Positions 1 to 7,973 of a stretch of DNA of 64,000 nt are shown one piece after another. Numbering within the stretch: the stretch's first letter is position 1; each line of letters opens with the position of its first letter. The notes beneath the pieces are model-generated. The model was not told the DNA's origin. It did not search any database and worked only from the letters and a program-made list of their open reading frames with translations. This DNA comes from a bacterium (GTDB taxonomy: Bacteria; Armatimonadota; UBA5829). Location of the stretch: the NCBI GenBank assembly GCA_021371935.1, contig JAJFVF010000006.1, positions 62,001 through 126,000 of the forward strand. The letters run 5' to 3'. The position numbers were made by a program, and so were the translations under genes.

Positions 1-865
1 TTCTATAAATCACAAAATCCTTCTTGCCTATCCAGAGAGTCTGAACAGCATTGGAGCCTTTTGGACAGCCGACACCCTCTTTGATACGCATAGAGAGAAC
101 GTAAGTATCTCTGCCGCCGACTTTGGAGTCCTTAAGCAGTTTCATCGAAGACATCATTGGAGCGTAGTCCAGACCCATCAATAGACCGAGACTCCGCACA
201 CCTGCTTGTGAACCTATCATCTCTCTGAAAAGCAGACGCTGCTTTTCTTTGTCGAGCTTGGTCTTGGCAAAGCGTTTTGTGCCACTGAAATACCTGACAA
301 CTACTTTGCCGTCGCTTACCATCCGCTCATTTGATCCTGTGACATTGAATTTGTCAGGACGCTTAAACACAAAACTAGATTTGGTGCCTGAACTCTTATT
401 TACAACTTTGCCATCAGCCTCAACAATCACGCCTGTTGTGCCTGTTATGTTGATAGTCTTGACGGACCTATATCGCATCTGCACAAGCGCCAGAAGCTGA
501 TCGGGCTTTGGCTTAACCGATTTGGGAAGTGCGGCTGGCGCTGAAGCTGCAGGTGCTTTGGTAGGCACATTAAGGTTTCCAGCAATCCCGGAGCCTTTTG
601 GGCTGGCCTGGCTATTATTGTTCAGTGCGCCAAGAGGATTAAGTGCCTGATCCAGTGTCTGCGGCTGGATATTAAACGACAGCCCGGAATCCGATTGGTC
701 ATTTGCCGCTTGAGGCTTCGTGGCTGTATTATTGGGAGAGTTTGCGCTCGTTGACGCTGTTTGACGGTTTGGCTTTTTTGCAGACTTCACCGAAGTATTT
801 TTATGGCCGCATCCCACCAGCACCAGCATGCAAGCCAGACTCAAGATCAAGACTCTAAACTTCAT
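1..865 (-). CDS. Lipoprotein with LolA-like domain (C-terminus beyond window)
   Basis: Open frame of 288 codons running off the left edge. The ATG at 865 follows a GGAGG ribosome site. The N-terminus is a lipoprotein signal ending LVLVGC (Cys19), so the protein is probably lipid-anchored and exported. A linker rich in Ser, Ala, Asn and Pro (about residues 20-130) leads to a domain of beta-strand character whose text (KTINITGTTGVIVEADGK, then KRPDKFNVTG) resembles the LolA/DUF2092 fold that binds lipid acyl chains. It is co-directional with the upstream glycosidase-like gene, 73 bp away, so the two may be co-transcribed. Fold assignment is by pattern only; the function is inferred. Confidence 0.75.
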   Translation of the reverse strand, partial: MKFRVLILSLACMLVLVGCGHKNTSVKSAKKPNRQTASTSANSPNNTATKPQAANDQSDSGLSFNIQPQTLDQALNPLGALNNNSQASPKGSGIAGNLNVPTKAPAASAPAALPKSVKPKPDQLLALVQMRYRSVKTINITGTTGVIVEADGKVVNKSSGTKSSFVFKRPDKFNVTGSNERMVSDGKVVVRYFSGTKRFAKTKLDKEKQRLLFREMIGSQAGVRSLGLLMGLDYAPMMSSMKLLKDSKVGGRDTYVLSMRIKEGVGCPKGSNAVQTLWIGKKDFVIYR

Positions 866-938
866 GAATTATCCTCCGCTTCGGAAACTGGCGTCCCGAG
901 GCATATCTTAATTATCGTTCCATGAAAAGGACCGTGTT

Positions 939-2660
939 CTAATTGCTATTGGGAACTGATATTTCGCTGGATACTTCATCTACCACAGCCTTGACAATCC
1001 GCTTCTCAGTTATGTCCCATACAACATCCGTCGAATATGTGCCGTTTTTGTCGGTCTTCCCAGCACTGGTGTTTGGGATGCCGTTTGTAATCGTCAAAGT
1101 GATATCTTTATTCGCAAGAAAGTTGCCGTTCTGATCGGTTACTGTTGCCTTGACCTTCGTGCGCCGCGGATCGAGTTTGTCATTCACTGCAGATATGCTG
1201 ATTCCTGCAGGCTGACCACCGATTACCGTGACGGGAATGCTTACCTTCTGGTCACCATAAAATGCATCGATTGTCCCGGTGCGCGCCATTATTGGATTGA
1301 AATAGCCGTTCTGGTCGATGAAACCTATACCCTTTGTGCATCCCCACACCACTCGCGAAAGCTGCTCCTCCGTAAGCGTCTGATCGTCGTTGCCCCAGGT
1401 CAGATAGAGCTGAGTCTTCTCGCCCGACTCTATCTCTTTTCCAATGCCGCTGATTTTAAGCTTGGAAAGCTCACGTTCAGCGGCATCTTTTTCTACGTTT
1501 ACCAACAGCATATCGGCTACGGCACGCTCACCGCCATCGTATGGGTTGCCCGCCACAGCGCCGCCTGAAGGACTGTTTACTATGGTCCCGCGTATCGACA
1601 GTGTCGTGGAGCCTCCACCGTCAAGGTTGATTGCCTGACATGCACCTAGTATCTTCATCGCCTCGGCCAGCTTCTGCAGAGAAAGCCCGCTGCTGAACGA
1701 CTGTCTGCCATCGACCGTTACTATAAGGAGCTTATTGTCCGAAGTGACGCCGATTGCAGTGCGTGGATGGTTCTTTCTGGCAAAGTCATTTTTGAAATTT
1801 TCTGCTTTATAGTCCAAATATATATTGCCGCTTTTTATCAGCCATGGTCCACCACCTACTGCCTGATCCATCTGTGTCCAATCGACGCCGCTGGCGCTTT
1901 TGATGTTTAGAACCATTCGCAGCTTATCACCAACCGCTACATTACCTGCGAGAAATGATGCGGCTGGTCCGCCCGCCGATATCACGACCCCATTTTTTGG
2001 AATTTTTGTGTCCAGGACATCTGTATTGATCTCGGTTACCGTCAGGGCTAGACTGCAGCCTACCCGCACAGGCAGCTCATCTGTTGTGGCAACTACCTCT
2101 GTGCCCTTGAATTTGGACAGAGTGCTATCACCATATGTGGGGGTGTAGACTACCAGCTGGTTCGTCTCTCTGCCACGGTTGATGCCGTCTATCTGCCGGC
2201 CAACACCGTTGGCAAAGGTGAGTGTTGCATTGAGACTGGGGGTGTCAAAGACGACAAGTCCGTTTCTCAACAGTCCGAAAGCCGGCCTGCCATTCCACGG
2301 CTCGCTTATAAGCTCGCCGTCAGATATGCATATGCCGTTTGGGTCTCCATTGAATGGAAAGAAGTCGGCATTTACTCCAATCACCGCCCCTTTGCGCGCA
2401 GTGATCGAACTGACTATCTCGCGGCCTTTGCTCGGAGTATTGTCCATCACCATATCCCGGCCTATCGCCGCCTTTACATGAACAGCCGGGTTCGCAAGGT
2501 CTATCCTCACCACATTCGTTACTAATGGCTCCGGCTCGGTAGTGATATCCTGGTAGAGTGTGATTCCGTCAGCAACTTCTTTTACTACAGGCTCGGAAAA
2601 CGCCGATGTCCCCAGCGCAAGAATGGCGAGAATAATAAACCATATTTTTTTGTATCGCAT
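939..2660 (-). CDS. Secreted phosphodiester glycosidase (NAGPA-type) with Ig-like tail
   Basis: 573 residues. The start is set at the ATG MRYKKIWF because GGAG lies six bases upstream and a clean signal peptide follows (cut near TSAFSEP); longer in-frame starts lack a ribosome site and would run back through the leader hairpins. The central part, roughly residues 80-385, carries the NAGPA/DUF2233 hallmarks: GVNADFF, NHPRTAIGVT, TVDGR and the glycine motif NLDGGGSTTL. This family removes GlcNAc phosphodiester caps or acts on exopolysaccharide. The last 150 residues look like one or two bacterial Ig-like domains. It probably works outside the cytoplasm on an envelope or matrix polysaccharide; the substrate is unknown. 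Confidence 0.85.
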   Translation of the reverse strand: MRYKKIWFIILAILALGTSAFSEPVVKEVADGITLYQDITTEPEPLVTNVVRIDLANPAVHVKAAIGRDMVMDNTPSKGREIVSSITARKGAVIGVNADFFPFNGDPNGICISDGELISEPWNGRPAFGLLRNGLVVFDTPSLNATLTFANGVGRQIDGINRGRETNQLVVYTPTYGDSTLSKFKGTEVVATTDELPVRVGCSLALTVTEINTDVLDTKIPKNGVVISAGGPAASFLAGNVAVGDKLRMVLNIKSASGVDWTQMDQAVGGGPWLIKSGNIYLDYKAENFKNDFARKNHPRTAIGVTSDNKLLIVTVDGRQSFSSGLSLQKLAEAMKILGACQAINLDGGGSTTLSIRGTIVNSPSGGAVAGNPYDGGERAVADMLLVNVEKDAAERELSKLKISGIGKEIESGEKTQLYLTWGNDDQTLTEEQLSRVVWGCTKGIGFIDQNGYFNPIMARTGTIDAFYGDQKVSIPVTVIGGQPAGISISAVNDKLDPRRTKVKATVTDQNGNFLANKDITLTITNGIPNTSAGKTDKNGTYSTDVVWDITEKRIVKAVVDEVSSEISVPNSN

Positions 2661-2678
2661 TCCAAACTCCATACAAAT

Positions 2679-2764
2679 TATGCGCTTTACGCTAACCCGT
2701 ATTACGCGTAAAGCGCATAACACGGGTTTCCGAGAGCATTATTCACGTTTCTCGTGAATAATGC
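2679..2764 (-). promoter_or_regulatory. Leader with three hairpins, two mutually exclusive
   Basis: Read on the minus strand just ahead of the glycosidase-like gene. Hairpin 1 has perfect 12-bp arms at 2753-2764 and 2736-2747. Hairpin 2 has 11-bp arms at 2718-2728 and 2694-2704 with one non-Watson-Crick position. Hairpin 3 has perfect 14-bp arms at 2706-2719 and 2679-2692 and ends 12 bases before the GGAG site. Hairpins 2 and 3 share bases, so only one can form at a time. This layout suggests an attenuator or translational switch; a mobile palindromic repeat is the alternative. Confidence 0.5.
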
Positions 2765-2790
2765 GGACTAAGTAAATTGCACGTCACGAT

Positions 2791-2821
2791 CTGGATACCG
2801 TATATTCAGAACACATATCTC
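2791..2821 (-). repeat. 31-bp dispersed repeat, copy A
   Basis: On the minus strand this segment matches 63894-63924 (plus) at 27 of 31 positions; both contain GTTCTGAATATACG. It lies in the 348-bp gap between the superoxide dismutase and the glycosidase-like gene. Both copies are intergenic. Confidence 0.5.
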
Positions 2822-2937
2822 CGATGCAAGCTCAAGACTGCTCTTTACTTAGCTACGCATGATGGCTCTCCAGCGTTCCGATTGATTTAATTACGATTAT
2901 GTTACTCCAAAACCGCGCTTGCGATCAAACGAGGACA

Positions 2938-2977
2938 ATCGTGTATCGCCATAATCAACGACCAGGCGATACACGAT
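2938..2977 (-). terminator. 13-bp hairpin downstream of superoxide dismutase
   Basis: Perfect inverted repeat ATCGTGTATCGCC / GGCGATACACGAT with a 14-base loop, 32 bp past the dismutase stop. No T-run follows on the minus strand, so it may stabilise the mRNA end or be a repeat rather than an intrinsic terminator. Confidence 0.45.
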
Positions 2978-3008
2978 CAATAAAATGAGGATCAAACACC
3001 CACAGATA

Positions 3009-3734
3009 TCACATGCTTGCACTGATCTTTTCGGGCACATATGATCTGGCTGCCGACAGGTTCTTGGCGACGTTGTTCCAATTGATTACGTTCCACCAGT
3101 TCTCGACCCATTCAGCACGGCGGTTTTCGTATTGCAGATAGTAGGCATGCTCCCATACGTCCAGAACGAGTATCGGCTGCGCTCCTGACAGTTCGTTGTT
3201 CTGATGGTTCAATATCTGTGTTATATAGAGCTTTTCAAACTCAGGCTGCCAAACTAATGCTGTCCAACCGCTGCCTTCAACGCCAACTGCAGCGGCGGAA
3301 AACTGCTTCTTGAAGGCATCAAAACTGCCGAAGTCTTTCTTTATCTGATCTGCAAGGTCTCCAGTCGGCTCGCCTCCTGCATTCGGAGACATACTCGCAA
3401 AGAAGAGAGTGTGCAGCACATCTCCAGAGCCGTTGAAAGCAAGCTGCCGTTCCCAGTACGAGACGACCGCGAAATTTCCTTCGGACCGAGCCTTCGCAAG
3501 CTCCTCTTCGGCTTTGTTTAAACCAGCAACATACGCTGCCTGGTGCTTATCATGATGCAGACGCATAATCTGCTCACTGATATAAGGCTCAAGTGCTTTG
3601 TAATCGTAGGGGAGTGGGGGTAGTTCGTGCATTTTAATCGTTCCTCCATCAGTAATATTAGACTGCGCGGCAGATAATGTGCCGCTCGAAACCAACAGTG
3701 ACGCAAATAGTATGTAGAGTATTCGCGCAAACAT
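3009..3734 (-). CDS. Exported Fe/Mn superoxide dismutase
   Basis: 241 residues. The start MFARILYILFASLL is chosen because AAGGAG stands six bases upstream; the in-frame ATG five codons earlier has no comparable site. An N-terminal hydrophobic signal (about residues 1-25) is unusual for this normally cytoplasmic family and implies export. The Fe/Mn-SOD body starts at MHELPPLPYDYKALEPYI. Metal ligands visible are the His in LHHDKHQAAYV, the His in VLHTLFFA, and Asp and His in LDVWEHAYY. It disproportionates superoxide to peroxide and oxygen. In the second motif the usual NGGGHxNH reads NGSGDVLH; the ligand His is kept. Metal preference cannot be decided here. Confidence 0.93.
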   Translation of the reverse strand: MFARILYILFASLLVSSGTLSAAQSNITDGGTIKMHELPPLPYDYKALEPYISEQIMRLHHDKHQAAYVAGLNKAEEELAKARSEGNFAVVSYWERQLAFNGSGDVLHTLFFASMSPNAGGEPTGDLADQIKKDFGSFDAFKKQFSAAAVGVEGSGWTALVWQPEFEKLYITQILNHQNNELSGAQPILVLDVWEHAYYLQYENRRAEWVENWWNVINWNNVAKNLSAARSYVPEKISASM

Positions 3735-3800
3735 GATCGTCTCCTTCATGCAGCCTCATCAATAATACCCATAATCGGGAAATACAAACACCGCATCAGT

Positions 3801-4025
3801 TTATATTTTTTTCGCCAAGATAGACGGTTCCGCCGGATCCAAGATGCGATATCCAAGCAATTTTATACGGTCGTTGACCAGAAACCAGGCAAGAGCATAA
3901 CCCCAGACTGCCAAAGCCCAGCCTATCGGGGTCATAAACAAACCATAAACAGAGACTAGAGTTGCAATGACCTGAGCACTAATAGTGGTTATCATTAACG
4001 CTCGTGCTGGTCGGATAGACCATTC
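3801..4025 (-). pseudogene. C-terminal remnant of a plasma-membrane P-type proton ATPase
   Basis: The frame reads EWSIRPARALMITTISAQ, then YGLFMTPIGWALAVWG, then ALAWFLVNDRIKLLGYRI. From memory this matches the last two membrane segments of plasma-membrane H+-ATPases (P3A type, roughly 800-900 residues). Homology appears to begin upstream of the only nearby ATG (3995), and the frame is closed by TGA near 4069, so the catalytic part is gone. A 64-residue protein starting at the ATG is possible, but a decayed stump is the simpler reading. It sits between the dismutase and the HEAT-repeat gene. Confidence 0.7.
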
Positions 4026-4145
4026 TTGATTGGGCTTCGCTTTGCGGAAGGCCGATGTCGGATGTGTTCAAGAGCTTAAATCGTTGTTCGACAGGCACGT
4101 CTTTGAGTTGTTGACCTTGCTCGGAATGAAACTGGGTCGGCATAT

Positions 4146-4715
4146 CTATGAGTCTCCGAGCAGTTCGTCTTCTTCAACACTTTCAGCTTCAATATCGAGA
4201 GCTTCCAGAGCTGCTTGAATGTATGGAACCACATCCTTTGCTCCACTGACTGCGCCCAAACCGTCAATGACAGGGCTGAGGATGCCCTGCAGCGACGGAT
4301 CTTTGCCGGCAATGGAATAGAGCACGTGGTGCGCCCCATCTCTCAAAAAGCCCGAATCAGGGTTTTGCAGCAGTTCAAGAAACAGCGGCCTGAGACCATC
4401 CTTTCCGAACTTGACCAGAGATTCCGCAGCTATCCACCGGATGCCGAAGTTGTCCTGCTTGAGCCTGGCTACAAGAGCCTGAGCAGCGCTTGGGTCACCG
4501 ATTTCTTCCAAGGCCTTTGCAGACTCCCAGCGCACATTTTTGTTCTTGTCCGCCAACGCTTGAATCAGAGACGGAATTGCGGGCCTGCCTATGACGACGA
4601 GCGCCTCACGTGCAGACTTGCGCATCAGACCATCACGGCTGGAAAAAACATATATCAGGGACTCTATCGCCGCATCCAGTTTTTCTTCGCACGTGCATTC
4701 GGATCGTTCAGACAT
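4146..4715 (-). CDS. HEAT-repeat protein
   Basis: 189 residues. The start MSERSECTCEEKLDAAIE is chosen because GGAGG lies nine bases upstream and the helical repeats follow directly; the longer in-frame extension is Arg/His/Cys-rich and reads as non-coding. About four HEAT/PBS-lyase-like repeats of some 30 residues are visible, for example SAREALVVIGRPAIPSLIQA, then VRWESAKALEEIGDPSAAQA, then IRWIAAESLVKFG. Such solenoids act as binding scaffolds. The acidic tail ESVEEDELLGDS is distinctive. No catalytic residues are seen; partner and role are unknown. Confidence 0.8.
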   Translation of the reverse strand: MSERSECTCEEKLDAAIESLIYVFSSRDGLMRKSAREALVVIGRPAIPSLIQALADKNKNVRWESAKALEEIGDPSAAQALVARLKQDNFGIRWIAAESLVKFGKDGLRPLFLELLQNPDSGFLRDGAHHVLYSIAGKDPSLQGILSPVIDGLGAVSGAKDVVPYIQAALEALDIEAESVEEDELLGDS

Positions 4716-4782
4716 CGAACCCAACCTCCAACAATCAGAAATGGGGCACCTCGTTGTGCCCCACAAGATCATAAAACTTTGG

Positions 4783-5034
4783 TTATTGCCCACCGGGCGA
4801 TGCCGGTGAAGCAGGGCTTGTCTGCGAAGGCGATGCGGGCACGTTTTGCCCACTGGATCCCTGCCCGCCACTGGATGCCGGGTTTACAGGAGCCTGATTG
4901 GAATCTGAAGAAGCTGCATTCTGGTGACCGGCCATGTAGTTCATTATTCCGGCGGCAACTAATATCGCGACAATGATAATTACTGCCGCTACTACCGGAC
5001 TGACCTCCATGGCTGCTTTGCTGTTCGCCATCAT
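4783..5034 (-). CDS. Small single-pass membrane protein with Pro/Ser/Gly tail
   Basis: 83 residues starting MMANSKAAMEVSPVVAA after an AAGGGGG ribosome site. One hydrophobic helix (about residues 14-34) anchors it, followed by a low-complexity tail rich in Ser, Pro, Gly, Gln and Asn. The helix ends in GIMNYMAG. The VSPVVAAVIII opening recalls class III signal / archaeal-type pilin leaders, but no prepilin peptidase site is clear. It lies between the HEAT-repeat gene and the PHP gene on the same strand. Function unknown. Confidence 0.6.
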   Translation of the reverse strand: MMANSKAAMEVSPVVAAVIIIVAILVAAGIMNYMAGHQNAASSDSNQAPVNPASSGGQGSSGQNVPASPSQTSPASPASPGGQ

Positions 5035-5098
5035 CTACACCCCCTTGCTGGAAGATAGAGGCTAGAGGTCAGAAGCTAAAGTGAGAAAACTCGTTCTC

Positions 5099-5938
5099 CT
5101 AACACTCACGCCTGAGTCGAGACTTGATTCTCAGTTCGATGACAACACCATATGGAACGGTCACATCCCCTACTCCAGGCCGAATATTACCCGCAAAACC
5201 ATGGGCATCGGAACCGCCTGTTGCAATCAGCCCCCGGCTTTGCGCAAACCGCTTGTAGAACTTTCGCCCTGCCGAAGAGTGATCAGGATGATTGACCTCT
5301 ATGGCGCGAAGACCACTGCCGACCAGTTCCACAATGATTTCATCTCTCCTTAGCTTTGCCACATGTGCAGCGCATGAAACCCCTCCGGCCTCGGAAATTA
5401 TCTCCATCGCCTCCAACGGCGTCACTTTATATCTAGGCACATAACCGGGTCCGCCTTCCTGCAAAAACCTGCCGAACGCAGAGTCCATGGATGATGCAGC
5501 GCCCACCTCACAGATGGCCTTCGCTACATGCGGCCTGCCGACCGCACCATGCTGGGCAAGCTCCAACACTCGGTCAAAGCTGATATGCACACCCACGGCA
5601 TTGAGCTTTTCAACCATCTGTCTGGCGCGATCATATCTGGCATTTTTGAGCACATCGAGTTTCTCGATCAACGAAGGACTCTTGTGATCTATAAAATAGC
5701 CGAGAATGTGCACCTCGACTTTATCGTGATATATCGTGCTGATCTCGATGCCGGGTATGACCTCTATCCAATTGTGTTTTCCAGCTTCCAGCGCTTCATC
5801 TATACCTGCGACGGTGTCGTGATCCGTAATTGCAACAGCGGTCAGACCTGCTTTCGCAGCTGCCTCAACAACTTGCGTCGGGGTATGGCAGCCATCGGAG
5901 GATGTGGTGTGAGTGTGTAGATCTGCTAACTTATCCAT
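5099..5938 (-). CDS. PHP-domain phosphoesterase (RNase AM / YciV type)
   Basis: 279 residues. The N-terminal PHP signature DLHTHTTSSDG and the second motif VAITDHDTVAGIDEA give the metal-binding His/Asp cluster; further motifs are PGIEIS, GRPHVAKAI, SCAAHVAK and the C-terminal GSDAHG. This order matches 3',5'-nucleoside bisphosphate phosphatase / 5'-3' exoribonuclease AM, trimetal phosphoesterases that act on pAp-like nucleotides and short RNAs in the cytoplasm. The length is close to the family norm. It is divergent from the gene at 6066. The exact substrate is inferred from the family. Confidence 0.88.
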   Translation of the reverse strand: MDKLADLHTHTTSSDGCHTPTQVVEAAAKAGLTAVAITDHDTVAGIDEALEAGKHNWIEVIPGIEISTIYHDKVEVHILGYFIDHKSPSLIEKLDVLKNARYDRARQMVEKLNAVGVHISFDRVLELAQHGAVGRPHVAKAICEVGAASSMDSAFGRFLQEGGPGYVPRYKVTPLEAMEIISEAGGVSCAAHVAKLRRDEIIVELVGSGLRAIEVNHPDHSSAGRKFYKRFAQSRGLIATGGSDAHGFAGNIRPGVGDVTVPYGVVIELRIKSRLRREC

Positions 5939-6065
5939 AACAGGTAGGCCTTATGCGAAAGTGAACTCGATTCCTGCGAGTTTCTGTAAATGCAGGAATG
6001 CGCAGAGGATTTGAGTAAACAAATTTATAACTTGTGCGGCTGGCCAATACCTCAGAGGATGTCTT

Positions 6066-7973
6066 ATGAAGCGTTTTTCAGTGGTTTTGCTCGTTTTCAT
6101 GTTGCTGGCAAGCGCAGCGTCCGATGCTCTGGCTTTCGGGAAAACAACAGTTGATCCGAACTCTGCCGAAGTAGAGATCGAAAACAACGATTCCAGGCTG
6201 GCGCAGAAGATATCGTGCTCGCTGGAAAAGAAATCAGTCGTCCAGACACTGTACGTCTTGTCCACTTTGACCGGCATTACGCTCAATGCCGGGTTTAACG
6301 ACAAGGACTGGCAGGTGCGCGACAGACGGATGAATGTGTTTGTAAAGGACATGCCTATCGGCGATCTGATGAACTCCATAGCACGCGTGATGAAGTTCAA
6401 GTGGAAGAAAACAGGCGACGGCGATCAGACCGTATACCGGCTGTACATGGATCGTGCAGCCGTAATTACTGCCGAGATGCGCAAACAAAAAGAAACCGAA
6501 TCGGCAGCAAAGAAACTTGCCGATGCCAGGCTGTCTCTGGTGAATACACTCGCCGACCCGGATGCATGGATTGATAATTCAGATCAGGATAACCCGTATC
6601 TGTCAGCGTTGGATCAGTCAGGCACTGCGGACGCCATGTCGAGGCTGTTTGTAGAATGCCCCGACCTGAAGATGGCTATGGCGAACGGAACTGAGTTGGA
6701 AATCAATTCGGCAAAGCTATCACAAAGCGGTCAGGAGGCCATGCTCGATTTCTTTAAAGGTTTGTACAAGATGGATGTTCAATATGGCAGAAACCCAAAC
6801 AAGGTTGCATCCATACCTGAGGACATCAGCAAAGACATGGACAAAATCTCCCTTGTGCTCGGCAACAACACAACAGCATTTCTGGGATACATAAATAACC
6901 TGTCGATGAACATATCCACACACAGTTATCTGGGATTTCGCTTTGGGTTCTGTGACCCGAAAAGTTATGCTGCAAAGATAGAAGGTAATTTCATCGATGA
7001 AGTTTGGGGTTCGGATGACTCTTACGAAGACATCCACCGGAAATACTGGCAAAAGCAGATCGAAGCTACAATGCCTGAGTGGCGAGAATTGATCGATATA
7101 AGTAATGACCCTGAAGCACAGCATTCTGATGATCCTGATATGAAACGGGTTGAAAAAGACGTTATCACTCCCTTTAAAAAATACCAGCTTGAAGATTTCG
7201 CACGAACACTGGCCGAAAAGTTCAAGTTGAATATTGTTTCGGACGGCTACCCGGGTGACATAAGCGGCGGCACAATCGGCATTATGGGGCAGGACATGCA
7301 TGGCATTGAAATGAGCCTGGGAGACTTACTTTCACGGGTTGCAAGTGCATGCAATGCAAATTGGTGGAAGCGCGAAAACACAGTGGAACTACGCAAGAAA
7401 GACTGGTATACTCTCAGGCAGCAGCAAATCCCGGACGAATGGATGGAACACTGGCGAGAGGTATTCAAAGACACCGGCACGCTCGATCTCGACGACCTTA
7501 CATGGATGGCGACGTTAACTAAATATCAATATATATATAACATAGGATCGGACGAAATACTTAACGGTTATAAGGACATAAATACATCTGAAATCCATTC
7601 GATCATCGGCCGGTCCGACAGCAGTGGTCTGCTCAAATTCTACTCCACGCTTACACAAAAACAGAAAAACTCCGTATTTACTGAAAAGGGGCTCGACCTG
7701 CTGAATATCAGGTGGGACAAGAGACCTGCTTTGGAAGCCTGGCTGGGTTCGCCGAGCAAGCTGAGTTCGCCTCTGAGCCCTGAGTCCGCAGTTACAGCGT
7801 TGAGGCTGTATGGAACTGTGAGCCAGAATGACAAAGTCTTCAACTATAAATTTGAGATTAAAGCGGATAAAGGCGCCGAGCTGGAGAGATGGAATTACTC
7901 CATATCCTTTACGACGCCTAAATACGTTGAGCCGAAGAAAAATCAAAACACAGTGACGATGGGAAACACATGA
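6066..7973 (+). CDS. Exported protein with two STN (secretin short N-terminal) domains
   Basis: 635 residues. Start ATG with AGAGGA seven bases upstream; signal peptide ends near ASDALAFG. Two stretches look like STN domains: residues about 45-135 (VVQTLYVLSTLTGITLNAGF, later MPIGDLMNSIARVMKFKW) and about 375-455 (EDFARTLAEKFKLNIVSDGY, later MSLGDLLSRVASACNANWW). STN modules occur in secretins and TonB-dependent receptors and bind periplasmic partners, but no secretin beta-domain follows. The rest is unrecognised. Its stop overlaps the start of the DUF58 gene by 4 bp, so the two are translationally coupled. Function unknown. Confidence 0.75.
   Translation: MKRFSVVLLVFMLLASAASDALAFGKTTVDPNSAEVEIENNDSRLAQKISCSLEKKSVVQTLYVLSTLTGITLNAGFNDKDWQVRDRRMNVFVKDMPIGDLMNSIARVMKFKWKKTGDGDQTVYRLYMDRAAVITAEMRKQKETESAAKKLADARLSLVNTLADPDAWIDNSDQDNPYLSALDQSGTADAMSRLFVECPDLKMAMANGTELEINSAKLSQSGQEAMLDFFKGLYKMDVQYGRNPNKVASIPEDISKDMDKISLVLGNNTTAFLGYINNLSMNISTHSYLGFRFGFCDPKSYAAKIEGNFIDEVWGSDDSYEDIHRKYWQKQIEATMPEWRELIDISNDPEAQHSDDPDMKRVEKDVITPFKKYQLEDFARTLAEKFKLNIVSDGYPGDISGGTIGIMGQDMHGIEMSLGDLLSRVASACNANWWKRENTVELRKKDWYTLRQQQIPDEWMEHWREVFKDTGTLDLDDLTWMATLTKYQYIYNIGSDEILNGYKDINTSEIHSIIGRSDSSGLLKFYSTLTQKQKNSVFTEKGLDLLNIRWDKRPALEAWLGSPSKLSSPLSPESAVTALRLYGTVSQNDKVFNYKFEIKADKGAELERWNYSISFTTPKYVEPKKNQNTVTMGNT

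Noticed and set aside
4215-4976. Plus-strand open frame of 253 codons
   Set aside because: Antisense to the HEAT-repeat gene, Arg/Cys-rich and without a ribosome site.
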